Source: Sulfuricurvum sp. (GTDB lineage Bacteria; Campylobacterota; Campylobacteria; Campylobacterales; Sulfurimonadaceae). From it: a stretch of DNA of 13,850 bases. The DNA is taken from positions 1 to 13,850 of the forward strand of contig JAGXHZ010000022.1 in assembly GCA_024635855.1 (NCBI GenBank), given 5' to 3'. Made by a program: the position numbers and the translations under genes. The notes under the pieces are model-generated. The model saw only the letters and a program-made list of their open reading frames with translations. It made no database searches and was not told the DNA's origin. Of this stretch, positions 1 through 6,884 are shown piece after piece; position 1 is the stretch's first letter; each line of letters opens with the position of its first letter.

Positions 1-18
1 GATGTGTATAAGAGACAG
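1..18. other. Tn5/Nextera mosaic-end adaptor remnant
   Basis: The first 18 bases, GATGTGTATAAGAGACAG, equal the Tn5 mosaic-end sequence used in Nextera library adaptors without its first A. This is library sequence left at the contig end and is not genomic. The genome starts at about position 19, so the last few codons apparently read for the minus-strand antitoxin gene here are artificial. Confidence 0.95.
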
Positions 19-344
19 ACATTCAACTGGGCGTGCAAGTTACGAATCATAGAGATAGAAAGTTGACGTTTATGGTTGAGCACTTCGGAAACTTTGGAAC
101 GTGAACCGATAATGGGGGTCAAATCTTTTGCTTCTAACCCCATCTGCTCCATACGAAAGCGGATTGCTTCTATGGGATCACACGCGGGGATCGGAAAATG
201 TTTAGCTTCATAATTCTCGACAAGCGTTGTCAAAATATCGAGTTCATCGCCCTCAGAAGTACCATACTCGGCATCCATCAGCATTTCGATACGTGAGAGT
301 GCTTTTTCATAATCGGATTCGGTTCGTATTGGAAAAATATTCAT
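19..344 (-). CDS. higA: HigA-type antitoxin, helix-turn-helix (C-terminus cut by contig end)
   Basis: This is the antitoxin of a type II toxin-antitoxin pair. It is expected to neutralise the adjacent HigB-like toxin and to repress the shared promoter. The product starts MNIFPIRTESDYEKAL, has an acidic linker (EYGTSEGDELD), then a helix-turn-helix region including GLEAKDLTPIIG and SKVSEVLNHKRQLS. This layout matches the HigA/COG5499 family, whose HTH lies in the C-terminal half. The ATG at 344 is one nucleotide after the toxin stop, and an AGAGGAG Shine-Dalgarno lies inside the toxin's last codons, so translation is probably coupled. About 108 genuine residues are visible. The frame is still open at the adaptor junction, and the family usually has roughly ten more residues there. 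The gene is therefore partial through assembly and not evidently a pseudogene. Confidence 0.85.
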
Positions 345-345
345 T

Positions 346-639
346 TTAAATCTCCTCTGCTTTAATTTTGTCATACTCGGCATGAGTGCCGATAAAACGG
401 ATATAAACCGTACCATAAGGGTAGTTGATCTTAACGATCAGGCGGTATTTATTGCCACCTATGTTAAAGACAACACGGTTATCACCTAATATACTCGCAG
501 TAACATATTGAGCTTTTATATCCTGGGGTGTTGACCATTGCGCTTTTATTGCTTCAGCGTACCATGCATTCAGTGGACTCAGTGCATCGGGATGTTTTTC
601 GCAAAAATCAAGTAATGTCCGTTTTGTAATGACTCTCAT
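346..639 (-). CDS. higB: HigB-family toxin (RelE-like mRNA interferase)
   Basis: This 97-residue protein resembles the HigB toxin family, RelE-fold endoribonucleases that cut mRNA at the ribosome. It begins MRVITKRTLLDFCEKHPDA and carries the family's conserved core strands NNRVVFNIGGNKYRLIV (written here with D for the first N: GDNRVVFNIG) and YIRFIGTHAEYDKI near the C-terminus, including the basic Arg/Lys and the His-Ala-Glu-Tyr-Asp segment. Its length is full for the family. It precedes the antitoxin, the order typical of higBA and the reverse of most TA operons. A TATACT -10 box lies only 7 nt upstream of the ATG, so the mRNA may have almost no leader. The assignment is by remembered family pattern; no residue here looks inactivated. 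Confidence 0.9.
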   Translation of the reverse strand: MRVITKRTLLDFCEKHPDALSPLNAWYAEAIKAQWSTPQDIKAQYVTASILGDNRVVFNIGGNKYRLIVKINYPYGTVYIRFIGTHAEYDKIKAEEI

Positions 640-646
640 GAGAGAA

Positions 647-684
647 AGTATAGCGTATATTTCCCAAAATGGGAATAACGCTAT
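647..684 (-). promoter_or_regulatory. higBA promoter with overlapping palindromic operator
   Basis: On the minus strand a TATACT -10 box (652-647) follows a TTCCCA -35-like hexamer by 17 nt. An imperfect inverted repeat covers this promoter: ATAGCG (650-655) pairs with CGCTAT (679-684), and the inner TTCCCA (661-666) pairs perfectly with TGGGAA (670-675) around AAA. This is the placement expected for HigA or HigBA autorepression. The operator role is inferred from its position and symmetry. Confidence 0.7.
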
Positions 685-685
685 T

Positions 686-714
686 TTGAAAGAGAAGTAA
701 TTTTATTCTATAAT
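686..714 (+). promoter_or_regulatory. Sigma-70-type promoter for the orphan membrane gene
   Basis: TTGAAA (686-691) and a consensus TATAAT (709-714) are separated by exactly 17 nt. A start site near 721 would give a leader of about 24 nt before the ATG at 745, with an AGAGG ribosome-binding site at 731-735. The -35 box begins two bases after the higBA palindrome, so the antitoxin could also affect this promoter. Confidence 0.7.
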
Positions 715-744
715 CATAAAATTAGTTATCAGAGGAACGTTATA

Positions 745-1086
745 ATGATAAAAAGTATATTAAATCTATTGTTTATTTCTTTAATATCTGGCGTAATAAT
801 TATAATGATCTATGCTATTTTAATGGCAATCAATGCAACTCTAATCATGTACTTATTTTTTTATCCTGGAATGGTTATAAACGCCATACTACTTTTTATT
901 TTTCCTGATAGTTGGTTTTATTCAGCAATAGAAAATGATCCTTTACATAGCTCTATAATGGCTACAAATATGAATAGTCTATTGTATGGATTTTTATTAT
1001 GGTGGATGTTTTTAATATCTTCTTTTAGGCATATATCCAAGAAATCAAATGAAGAAGAGATTCCCAATCAAATTGGGAATGACTGA
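745..1086 (+). CDS. Orphan small membrane protein, three predicted helices
   Basis: I do not recognise this 113-residue protein. It is very hydrophobic, with likely membrane segments at about residues 7-28, 30-53 and 77-93, a short polar loop (ENDPLHSS) between the second and third, and a charged C-terminal tail (SFRHISKKSNEEE). A consensus promoter and AGAGG ribosome-binding site support the ATG. The coding sequence is clearly more AT-rich than glyS next to it, which fits recent acquisition or weak selection. The last codons (IPNQIGND) are encoded by an ATTCCC/GGGAAT palindrome that looks like an inserted repeat, so the native C-terminus may have been replaced. It is divergent from higBA and convergent with glyS. 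No enzymatic motif is visible. Confidence 0.65.
   Translation: MIKSILNLLFISLISGVIIIMIYAILMAINATLIMYLFFYPGMVINAILLFIFPDSWFYSAIENDPLHSSIMATNMNSLLYGFLLWWMFLISSFRHISKKSNEEEIPNQIGND
1060..1080. repeat. ATTCCC...GGGAAT palindrome at the end of the orphan gene
   Basis: A perfect 9-bp inverted repeat, ATTCCCAAT (1060-1068) and ATTGGGAAT (1072-1080), surrounds a 3-nt loop, CAA. It overlaps the last codons of the orphan membrane gene and ends 11 nt past the stop of convergent glyS. No T-run follows on either side, so it is not a classic intrinsic terminator. The ATTCCC/GGGAAT ends followed by GAC resemble dispersed palindromic repeats of the dRS3/REP kind known in other proteobacteria. That resemblance is from memory. 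Confidence 0.65.
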
Positions 1087-1090
1087 AGCG

Positions 1091-3127
1091 TTAGAGAGTA
1101 ATGTTTTTAATGTCGGCAATCGAATAAATCTCGGCGTAGATCATCCCAACAAGGGCTTTACGGTTCGCACGGACGTTTAAATCCTCGGCATTGACCATAA
1201 CGTTATCAAAGAATATGTCCAATAGTGCTTTAAGCGCAAAAAGTGCATCCAAACGCTCTTCAAGGCTCTCGTACTCCGCAGCCATAACCGCTTTCGCCGA
1301 TGAGTAGAGATTGCGCTCTGCATCATTGTCAAAGAGAGTTTCGTTGACGCTGAATTCTTTATCCATCGCTTCGTCTTTAAGGATATTGCTGACGCGTTTA
1401 AAGGTGGAGAACGCTTCGATAAACGTATCGGATGATGCGATGGTATTGACGGCACGGATTTTACGGTCGATGTCGAGGATGTCGAGCTCTACATTTGCCC
1501 CTTTAGCCACGACCGACTGGATGATTGATGGGTTAACGCCGATATAAGCCCCTGCAAGACGCTCGATGATAAATGTCTCAATGTTCTTTTTGTACTCTTT
1601 GCCTTGCGGATACAAAGAAGCAAGCTGATCGATCAAGGTAGAGAAATTGAGAGGAATTTGGTACGCAACGGCGATTTTAATAATCCCGTTAACGGCACGG
1701 CGAAGAGCGAACGGATCGCGTGAACCCGTCGGAATCTCACCGATGCTGAACATCCCGATCAAAGTGTCGAGCTTCATTGCCATTGCGACGATTGCACTGA
1801 GCATTGTGCTAGGCAGGGCACTCTCTTCACCGCTCGGGAGATATTGCTCTTTGATGGCGATCGCGACTTCGGAAGGCTCTCCCAAAGCAAGGGCGTAATA
1901 ATAGCCCATAAGCCCCTGAAGTTCAGTAAATTCATAGACCATCTCCGACATCAAATCGGCTTTTGCCAACTCCATTGAACGCTCTAAATGGTTAGGATTG
2001 ATATTGTCATATATTAAATTTGCGAGAGTAGTTGCAACGATTTTTTCCCGTTTGATTTTTTCCGCCAACGTTCCCAAGCCGTTCATAAAGACAACTTTTT
2101 CCAATCCAGCGGTACTGAGCCCTTTTTTGAGATCGTTATGATAAAAGAACAATGCGTCACTAAGACGCGGTCGTAAAACACGCTCATTTCCTTCGATTAC
2201 CTGCGTAAAATCATCCGCCAAAGCATTGGAAACCACTACAAATGCATTGATAAGTTTACCCTCTTTAAATACTGGAAAATAACGCTGATGCTCTTTCATC
2301 GAAGTGATAATGACTTCGGGAGGAAGCTCTAAAAAACTTTCATCGAACTTTCCAAGCAAAGGAGTCGGATGTTCGGTAATCGCCACGACTTCATCGAGCA
2401 AATCTTCATCGATCTCAATCGTAATTCCATGCTCATTCTCAAGGTTTTTAAAAGCTTCTAAAATAGTAGAGCGACGCACTTGCGGGAACAAGGTAACAGA
2501 ACCGTTTTTGAGTACATCAAAATACTCATGCAACGAGCCGAGCGGTTTGGCTTCAAAATGGCTGATACGGTGAACGTAGGTTAAAGGAGCTGATTTCACA
2601 CCAAAAAGCTCTGCATCTACTTGTTTTTCACCCAACATCACATTTAGCCAGCGAATCGGACGGATAAAGCTCTCCGTATTGCTTCCCCATCGCATGGATT
2701 TACCAAAATTAAGACTTTTAATCCACTGATTAATCATTTCATTGAGTAAATCTGAGCTCTCTTTCCCCTCAACATTCTTGGCATAATAAAGAACTTCTTT
2801 GCCCGCCTTTTCTGAACGGGAAAGCTGTTCAAAGTCAACGCCGCATTTTTTTGCAAAACCAAGTGCAGCAGGGGTAGCCACACCATCTTTTACCGCCATT
2901 TCTACCGGCGCACCGTAAAATTCTTCGGTTCGATCTTCTTGAGCAGTCTTAAACTCACGATGCCATAACACGAGACGACGAGGGGTATAATAAAATTCAA
3001 ACTCACACAGCAAACCGTTTTTTTCCAAAACGTCTGCCCATTTTTTCTCAATTTCCGCAAGTTCTTTCAGCAAAGGAACGGCTGGGAGTTCTTCAACACC
3101 GATTTCAATTAAAAGAGGTTTAACCAT
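1091..3127 (-). CDS. glyS: Glycyl-tRNA synthetase beta subunit
   Basis: This is the beta subunit of the bacterial alpha2beta2 glycyl-tRNA synthetase, which attaches glycine to tRNA-Gly in the cytoplasm. The beta chain mainly recognises the tRNA; the catalytic alpha chain (glyQ) is not in the window. The frame is open from 3223, but the family N-terminus MVKPLLIEIGVEELPA begins at the ATG at 3127, preceded by a weak GGATAAG ribosome-binding site, so I use that start. It gives 678 residues, the usual length. Visible family blocks are YTPRRLVL (about 47-54), MRWGSNTESFIRPIRW (about 145-160) and MKEHQRYFPVF. The C-terminus ends in a DALR-like anticodon-binding region (VRANRKALVGMIYAEIYSI). No truncation is seen. 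It is divergent from the MoCF gene. Confidence 0.95.
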   Translation of the reverse strand: MVKPLLIEIGVEELPAVPLLKELAEIEKKWADVLEKNGLLCEFEFYYTPRRLVLWHREFKTAQEDRTEEFYGAPVEMAVKDGVATPAALGFAKKCGVDFEQLSRSEKAGKEVLYYAKNVEGKESSDLLNEMINQWIKSLNFGKSMRWGSNTESFIRPIRWLNVMLGEKQVDAELFGVKSAPLTYVHRISHFEAKPLGSLHEYFDVLKNGSVTLFPQVRRSTILEAFKNLENEHGITIEIDEDLLDEVVAITEHPTPLLGKFDESFLELPPEVIITSMKEHQRYFPVFKEGKLINAFVVVSNALADDFTQVIEGNERVLRPRLSDALFFYHNDLKKGLSTAGLEKVVFMNGLGTLAEKIKREKIVATTLANLIYDNINPNHLERSMELAKADLMSEMVYEFTELQGLMGYYYALALGEPSEVAIAIKEQYLPSGEESALPSTMLSAIVAMAMKLDTLIGMFSIGEIPTGSRDPFALRRAVNGIIKIAVAYQIPLNFSTLIDQLASLYPQGKEYKKNIETFIIERLAGAYIGVNPSIIQSVVAKGANVELDILDIDRKIRAVNTIASSDTFIEAFSTFKRVSNILKDEAMDKEFSVNETLFDNDAERNLYSSAKAVMAAEYESLEERLDALFALKALLDIFFDNVMVNAEDLNVRANRKALVGMIYAEIYSIADIKNITL

Positions 3128-3175
3128 AATTCTTATCCAATTGTCATTATTTAATAGCTTTATTTTAGCGCTATG

Positions 3176-3204
3176 TTGGTTAAAAATGGCTGTTACGCTA
3201 TAAT
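3176..3204 (+). promoter_or_regulatory. Promoter predicting a leaderless mRNA for the MoCF gene
   Basis: TTGGTT (3176-3181) and a consensus TATAAT (3199-3204) are spaced by exactly 17 nt. Transcription should start 6-8 nt after the -10 box, at about 3210-3212, which is the ATG itself (3211). No Shine-Dalgarno sequence lies upstream of that ATG, which agrees with leaderless translation. Confidence 0.7.
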
Positions 3205-3210
3205 AATCAG

Positions 3211-3951
3211 ATGAAATCACCACACTTTTACGCCGTTATTATCGGCTCTGAAATTCTCAATGGTCGCAGAATCGACAAACATTTTGACTTTGTTCGCGAT
3301 GCTCTTTTAGATCGAGGACACGTTTTATTTTCAACGTTTATCATCAAAGATGACATTGAACTCATCCATTCAATTTATACCCTTATTAAAAAAGATCCAA
3401 ATGGTGTCATGTTTAGTTTTGGCGGTATTGGCTCTACTCCTGATGATCTAACCCGCCAAATTGCCAGCGATGTTTTTAGTGACGGTATCCTTGTTTCTCA
3501 TCCATCATTTTATGCGGATATTCTTGAACGGTTCGAAGATCAAGCATTCCCTCATCGTATTAATATGGCAATGCTGCCTCAAAATTCCAAACTGCTGCAT
3601 AACGTTATCAACAATATGTCTGGATTTTATCTTGAAAATCGTTATTTTTTCATGCCGGGATTTCCTGAGATGTCTCATCCTATGGTTGAAGAAGCATTGG
3701 AACGTTTTTATCCCTTGGCGGAGAAGACGTATCGAAAAACACTGGTCGCTCAAACAAGTGAAAACACCCTTATAGAAGTTATGGAAAAGCTTGATCCAAG
3801 CGTTGATTTTTCATCTCTTCCGATGATAAATAATGGTATTCCTACGGTAGAAATTTCTATTGCATCCCCCGATAAAACATTGTGTGATGAGAATTTTAAT
3901 CTTTTTATCCATGATCTAACGATCAAGTCGATCCTTTTTGAAGTTCTATAA
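3211..3951 (+). CDS. CinA/MoaB-like molybdopterin-binding (MoCF) domain protein
   Basis: This 246-residue protein has the MoCF fold found in MoaB, Mog and the N-terminal half of CinA. The N-terminus contains the CinA-like block IGSEILNGRRIDKH (11-24), and the nucleotide/pterin loop is GGIGSTPDDLT (71-81), a variant of the family GGLGPTxDDxT. The stretch FFMPGFPEM corresponds to the family's P-G-x-P-x-E motif. The C-terminal NMN-deamidase domain of full CinA is absent, so the length fits the stand-alone COG1058 type seen in Campylobacterota. Its substrate is not known; nucleotide-pyrophosphatase or molybdenum-cofactor roles are both possible. The ATG at 3211 is the likely start because it sits at the expected transcription start. 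It is divergent from glyS. Confidence 0.85.
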   Translation: MKSPHFYAVIIGSEILNGRRIDKHFDFVRDALLDRGHVLFSTFIIKDDIELIHSIYTLIKKDPNGVMFSFGGIGSTPDDLTRQIASDVFSDGILVSHPSFYADILERFEDQAFPHRINMAMLPQNSKLLHNVINNMSGFYLENRYFFMPGFPEMSHPMVEEALERFYPLAEKTYRKTLVAQTSENTLIEVMEKLDPSVDFSSLPMINNGIPTVEISIASPDKTLCDENFNLFIHDLTIKSILFEVL

Positions 3952-4008
3952 TTAAAAATTATTATTGCAATGACGATATACTTTTTGTAGACTCTAAGGA
4001 GGAAAGAA

Positions 4009-4146
4009 ATGATGATAGGTTTTTTAATCATTGTATTAACATTAATGATGATCGTTTACGCTTCTTATCGGCGTTATTTTTTTCATAAACCACATTCGAC
4101 AGGGGCTAAAAAGCCTTATTTTACACTAAAAATCGAACACGAATAA
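4009..4146 (+). CDS. Small single-pass membrane protein (45 aa)
   Basis: The short ORF starts MMIGFLIIVLTLMMIVYASY and continues with a basic tail (RRYFFHKPH) and a polar C-terminus ending KIEHE. Residues 3-18 should form one membrane helix, with the Arg/Lys-rich side probably in the cytoplasm. The start is supported by a perfect AAGGAGG Shine-Dalgarno (3996-4002), 6 nt before the ATG, one of the strongest in the window. It follows the MoCF gene by 57 nt and could be cotranscribed or use its own TATACT box at 3977-3982. It ends 3 nt before the convergent htpX stop. I do not recognise the family and no function can be given. Confidence 0.7.
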   Translation: MMIGFLIIVLTLMMIVYASYRRYFFHKPHSTGAKKPYFTLKIEHE

Positions 4147-4149
4147 TAT

Positions 4150-5040
4150 TTAACTGTAATGACGGTCATACAATTTTGACGGTTCTTCTGTGTCAATTTG
4201 ATTTTTTAATGCTTCCAGTCGTTCCAATCTTTGTTCCGTTGTGGGATGCGTTCTAAAAAGATTTGAAAATGAAAAGTTTTTCCCGTCAAAAGGGCTGATA
4301 ATAAACATGTGCGCATTTTCAGGTGTAGCACCCTGCACTTCTCCTCGTCCATTATAATTTGTCAACTTTACCAAAGCACTTTGAAGCCACTCAGGATGCC
4401 CTGTCAACTTTGCAGCCCCCTCATCCGCCATAAACTCACGCGACCTGCTAATCGTCATTTGAATCACACTTGCAGCGATAGGTAAAACAATCGCCATTGC
4501 TATCATCATAATCGGATTACCGCCTCGATTATCTCGATTGCCGAATATGGCTCCAAACTGCAATATATTGGCAATAAATGCGATAGCACCCGCAATGGTT
4601 GCCGCTACAGTTGCGACGAGAATATCGCGATGGTGGACATGAGAAAGTTCATGCGCCATCACTCCCTCAACCTCTTCTTCGTTTAAAAGCTCCAATAAGC
4701 CTGTTGTAATCGCTACTGCCGCATGTTCAGGATTTCGTCCCGTTGCAAACGCATTGGGAATATGATCATGGATAATATAAACTTTCGGCATAGGAAGCTC
4801 GGCGCGCTCCACCAATCTTTCAATAACACGATACAGCATCGGCGCTTCTCTGGGATCAACTTCAACTGCATTATAGTGTTTCAAAATTACCGTATCCGAG
4901 AAATAATAAGCATAAAAATTCATTCCGCCTGCCATTATGAGGTCGATGAGCATTCCCATCTGACCCCCTAAATAACCGCCGATAAAAACCAGTACGACAC
5001 TAAGACTTCCAAGTAATAAAAACGTTTTAAACTGTTCCAT
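4150..5040 (-). CDS. htpX: HtpX-like zinc metalloprotease (M48)
   Basis: HtpX is an inner-membrane protease that cleaves misfolded or damaged membrane proteins. The 296-residue product has two N-terminal hydrophobic segments (about 5-25 and 30-50). The zinc-binding HELSH motif is at 130-134, and [10 protein letters not shown] (about 199-209) supplies the third zinc ligand, Glu202. Two further hydrophobic segments lie between them (about 142-162 and 175-197). The C-terminus has the family [13 protein letters not shown] block. All catalytic and metal residues are present and the length is normal. The ATG at 5040 has an AAGGGG ribosome-binding site. The gene overlaps the end of the upstream ankyrin gene by 14 nt, so the two are cotranscribed and probably coupled. 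No heat-shock promoter is obvious. Confidence 0.95.
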   Translation of the reverse strand: MEQFKTFLLLGSLSVVLVFIGGYLGGQMGMLIDLIMAGGMNFYAYYFSDTVILKHYNAVEVDPREAPMLYRVIERLVERAELPMPKVYIIHDHIPNAFATGRNPEHAAVAITTGLLELLNEEEVEGVMAHELSHVHHRDILVATVAATIAGAIAFIANILQFGAIFGNRDNRGGNPIMMIAMAIVLPIAASVIQMTISRSREFMADEGAAKLTGHPEWLQSALVKLTNYNGRGEVQGATPENAHMFIISPFDGKNFSFSNLFRTHPTTEQRLERLEALKNQIDTEEPSKLYDRHYS

Positions 5041-5512
5041 CTTTTTCCCCTTGAAGTAAGGCTAAAATTGCTTTTTTATGCATTTTACGGGCAAAGTCGA
5101 TAGCAGTTAATCCATGTCCGTCCCGTACCTTGACGTCCACTCCCATATCCAACAGTTTTTGAATCACTTCAACACGTCCATAACATACGGCTCCCATCAA
5201 AGGGGTGAATCCACTGCGACGCGTCGATTTGTTGACATCAAAACCATCTTTAATCAGCTTCTCAATCAAAAAAAGATTATTATACGTCACGGCAACATCA
5301 AAGACACTCACCCCTTCATTATCCGTCTCATACAAATCAGCACCCTCTGCAATCAACAATTCAAGTATTTCCAAATCACAATGATAACGAAGCGCGAAAC
5401 AAATGACCGATTCTCCATTTTCTTCACTCTCATTTGGTGAAGCACCATTTTTAAGATACTTTTTGATCCCTAAATAATTGTTCGCTTTTAAAAGTTCAAT
5501 CCACTGTTCCAT
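5027..5512 (-). CDS. Ankyrin-repeat protein
   Basis: The 161-residue product contains about four ankyrin repeats, recognisable from [36 protein letters not shown] and [19 protein letters not shown]. Ankyrin repeats mediate protein-protein contacts. No signal peptide is seen, so it should be cytoplasmic. The frame is open back to an ATG at 5563, but a TGTTATACT promoter element (5548-5540) lies inside that extension, so the ATG at 5512 ([12 protein letters not shown]), with GGAAC upstream, is preferred. The 3' end overlaps htpX by 14 nt in another frame. The tight coupling suggests that it works with, or is dosage-matched to, the membrane protease. This is inference only. Confidence 0.85.
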   Translation of the reverse strand: MEQWIELLKANNYLGIKKYLKNGASPNESEENGESVICFALRYHCDLEILELLIAEGADLYETDNEGVSVFDVAVTYNNLFLIEKLIKDGFDVNKSTRRSGFTPLMGAVCYGRVEVIQKLLDMGVDVKVRDGHGLTAIDFARKMHKKAILALLQGEKDGTV

Positions 5513-5539
5513 AATAGTTCCACAAAATAATTTATACGT

Positions 5540-5548
5540 AGTATAACA
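5540..5548 (-). promoter_or_regulatory. Extended -10 promoter of the ankyrin-htpX operon
   Basis: The minus strand reads TGTTATACT, an extended -10 element (TG-N-TATACT). A transcription start near 5533 would give a leader of about 20 nt to the ATG at 5512. No good -35 hexamer is seen, as is common when an extended -10 is used. Confidence 0.55.
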
Positions 5549-5578
5549 TGCGATCTTCAACACAGCCGTAGAGAGTTA

Positions 5579-5587
5579 TGCTAAAAT
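5579..5587 (+). promoter_or_regulatory. Extended -10 promoter of dapD
   Basis: TGCTAAAAT forms an extended -10 (TG-N-TAAAAT) about 31 nt upstream of the dapD ATG, so the leader would be about 25 nt. No convincing -35 is present. The purine-rich AAGAGAG just before the start codon serves as a modest ribosome-binding site. Confidence 0.5.
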
Positions 5588-5618
5588 TCGGAATTAAATT
5601 TTAAACAAGAGAGCTTTA

Positions 5619-6815
5619 ATGAATATAATAGAAACAGAAAGTGCTTTCAAAGAGTGCGTCAATGAAATCCAAAACTCACAAGGGTATAAAAATCCTCTAG
5701 CATTCGGTATTTGCCGTGTCGATTTCGGTCAGCTTAACAGTGATAAAATTCTCCAAGCTACTTACCCGCATATTAACTGGAATGAAAACTTTGGAAGTGC
5801 AGCAATTTTTATCAAAAGTGCTCAAGAGCAAGGATTCGAGATCGATTTTAACGCGGATGAAGTAATTATCCCCGTCACGGTCAAGTTTTTAGAAGGATGC
5901 TTGAATGCATTTACCCCATACTCTGATGAAGCGTATGGTGATGCACATAAAAATATTCAAATCATTTCCGCACTTTACAATCAAATCAAAGAGCGCGGTA
6001 TGCGTGATGGCGAGTTTCGTCTCGTTATACTTTTCAACGATGTTGCCTGCGTCAGTGTTGAGGGAACTTATCTCAAACTCTACGCTCTTTCATCATCAAA
6101 AGCTCCTTTGCGTTCCCTCAATCTCAATGGTGCCTTTGGTGCATTGCACAATGTGGCATGGTCTGAGGGTCAACCGATCGAACTCGAATGGCTCCGTGAA
6201 AACGAGATCGAACTCAAATTTGCCAACGAATATCCGAAAATCGATTTCGTCGATAAATTCCCTCGTTATCTCCAACACATCATCCCTGCGAACAACACTC
6301 GAGTATTGGATGATTCAAAAGTCCGTTTCGGAGCACAGCTCCATGCAGGAACAACAATCATGCCGGGTGCGAGTTATGTCAACTTCAATGCAGGAACAAC
6401 CGGTGTCAGTATGGTAGAAGGACGTATTTCAAGCTCTGCTATCGTAGGTGATGGCTCAGACGTGGGCGGTGGAGCTTCGATCCTCGGTGTTCTTAGCGGA
6501 ACGGACGGTATCCCTGTCACTATCGGTAAAAACACCCTTTTAGGTGCTAACTCGGTAACGGGTATTGCACTGGGTGATGGTTGTATCGTCGATGCTGGGA
6601 TCGCTGTACTAGCAGGAACCAAATTTTCGGTGAGTGGCGAAGAGCTTTCTAAAATCCAAGAAGCAAACCCAAATGCACAATTGAGCGGAGTCAGCTTCAA
6701 AGGAAAAGATTTGGTCGCTCTTAACGGTATCCACTATCGTCAAGACTCTACGACGGGGCAATTGCTCATTCGACGTTCAACCCGTGAAGTAAAACTCAAC
6801 GCCGATTTACACTAA
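5619..6815 (+). CDS. dapD: Tetrahydrodipicolinate N-succinyltransferase
   Basis: DapD transfers succinyl from succinyl-CoA to tetrahydrodipicolinate in the succinylase branch of diaminopimelate and lysine synthesis, feeding peptidoglycan. The 398-residue product matches the long form used in Campylobacterota rather than the roughly 270-residue E. coli type. An N-terminal alpha/beta region (about 1-230) precedes a left-handed beta-helix of hexapeptide repeats (about 236-340: FGAQLHAGTTIMPGA, SAIVGDGSDVGG, TIGKNTLLGANSVTG, IALGDGCIVDAGI). The GVSMVEGRIS block contains Glu267, the probable catalytic acid. The enzyme is expected to be a cytoplasmic trimer. The gene stands alone, with its own promoter and a likely terminator hairpin after the stop. 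Confidence 0.95.
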   Translation: MNIIETESAFKECVNEIQNSQGYKNPLAFGICRVDFGQLNSDKILQATYPHINWNENFGSAAIFIKSAQEQGFEIDFNADEVIIPVTVKFLEGCLNAFTPYSDEAYGDAHKNIQIISALYNQIKERGMRDGEFRLVILFNDVACVSVEGTYLKLYALSSSKAPLRSLNLNGAFGALHNVAWSEGQPIELEWLRENEIELKFANEYPKIDFVDKFPRYLQHIIPANNTRVLDDSKVRFGAQLHAGTTIMPGASYVNFNAGTTGVSMVEGRISSSAIVGDGSDVGGGASILGVLSGTDGIPVTIGKNTLLGANSVTGIALGDGCIVDAGIAVLAGTKFSVSGEELSKIQEANPNAQLSGVSFKGKDLVALNGIHYRQDSTTGQLLIRRSTREVKLNADLH

Positions 6816-6821
6816 TTGACA

Positions 6822-6854
6822 ACCATTGCCATCTCTTAAGGTGGCTGGTTTTAT
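6822..6854 (+). terminator. Probable intrinsic terminator after dapD
   Basis: ACCA (6822-6825) and GCCATC (6828-6833) pair with GGTGGC (6840-6845) and TGGT (6846-6849) across a 6-nt loop, with a 2-nt bulge and one G-T pair. A short T-run follows (6848-6852). The hairpin begins 6 nt after the dapD stop. It is weaker than a textbook terminator because of the bulge and the short T tract. Confidence 0.5.
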
Positions 6855-6884
6855 ACTGTTTATATCCAAAAGAAGGCGCTTTAA

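Noticed and set aside
1060..1080. An intrinsic terminator shared by the orphan gene and glyS
   Set aside because: The stem is strong, but no T-run follows it on either strand.
1177..2573. Several open frames of 78-92 codons within glyS on both strands
   Set aside because: They lack family features and good start signals, and they lie wholly within a well-supported gene, so they are shadow frames.
3128..3223. A 32-residue N-terminal extension of glyS beginning at 3223
   Set aside because: The family N-terminus begins at the ATG at 3127, the extra residues look like translated promoter sequence, and they overlap the divergent gene's promoter and start.
5513..5563. A longer ankyrin protein beginning at 5563
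   Set aside because: A TGTTATACT promoter element lies inside the extra codons and the downstream ATG has a better ribosome-binding site.
6842..6858. A sigma-54 promoter for the mini flagellar gene (TGGC at 6842)
   Set aside because: The expected -12 TTGC is absent (TTAT/ATAC is found), and the stretch is better explained as the dapD terminator arm and a TATACT box. No FliA-type promoter is seen either.
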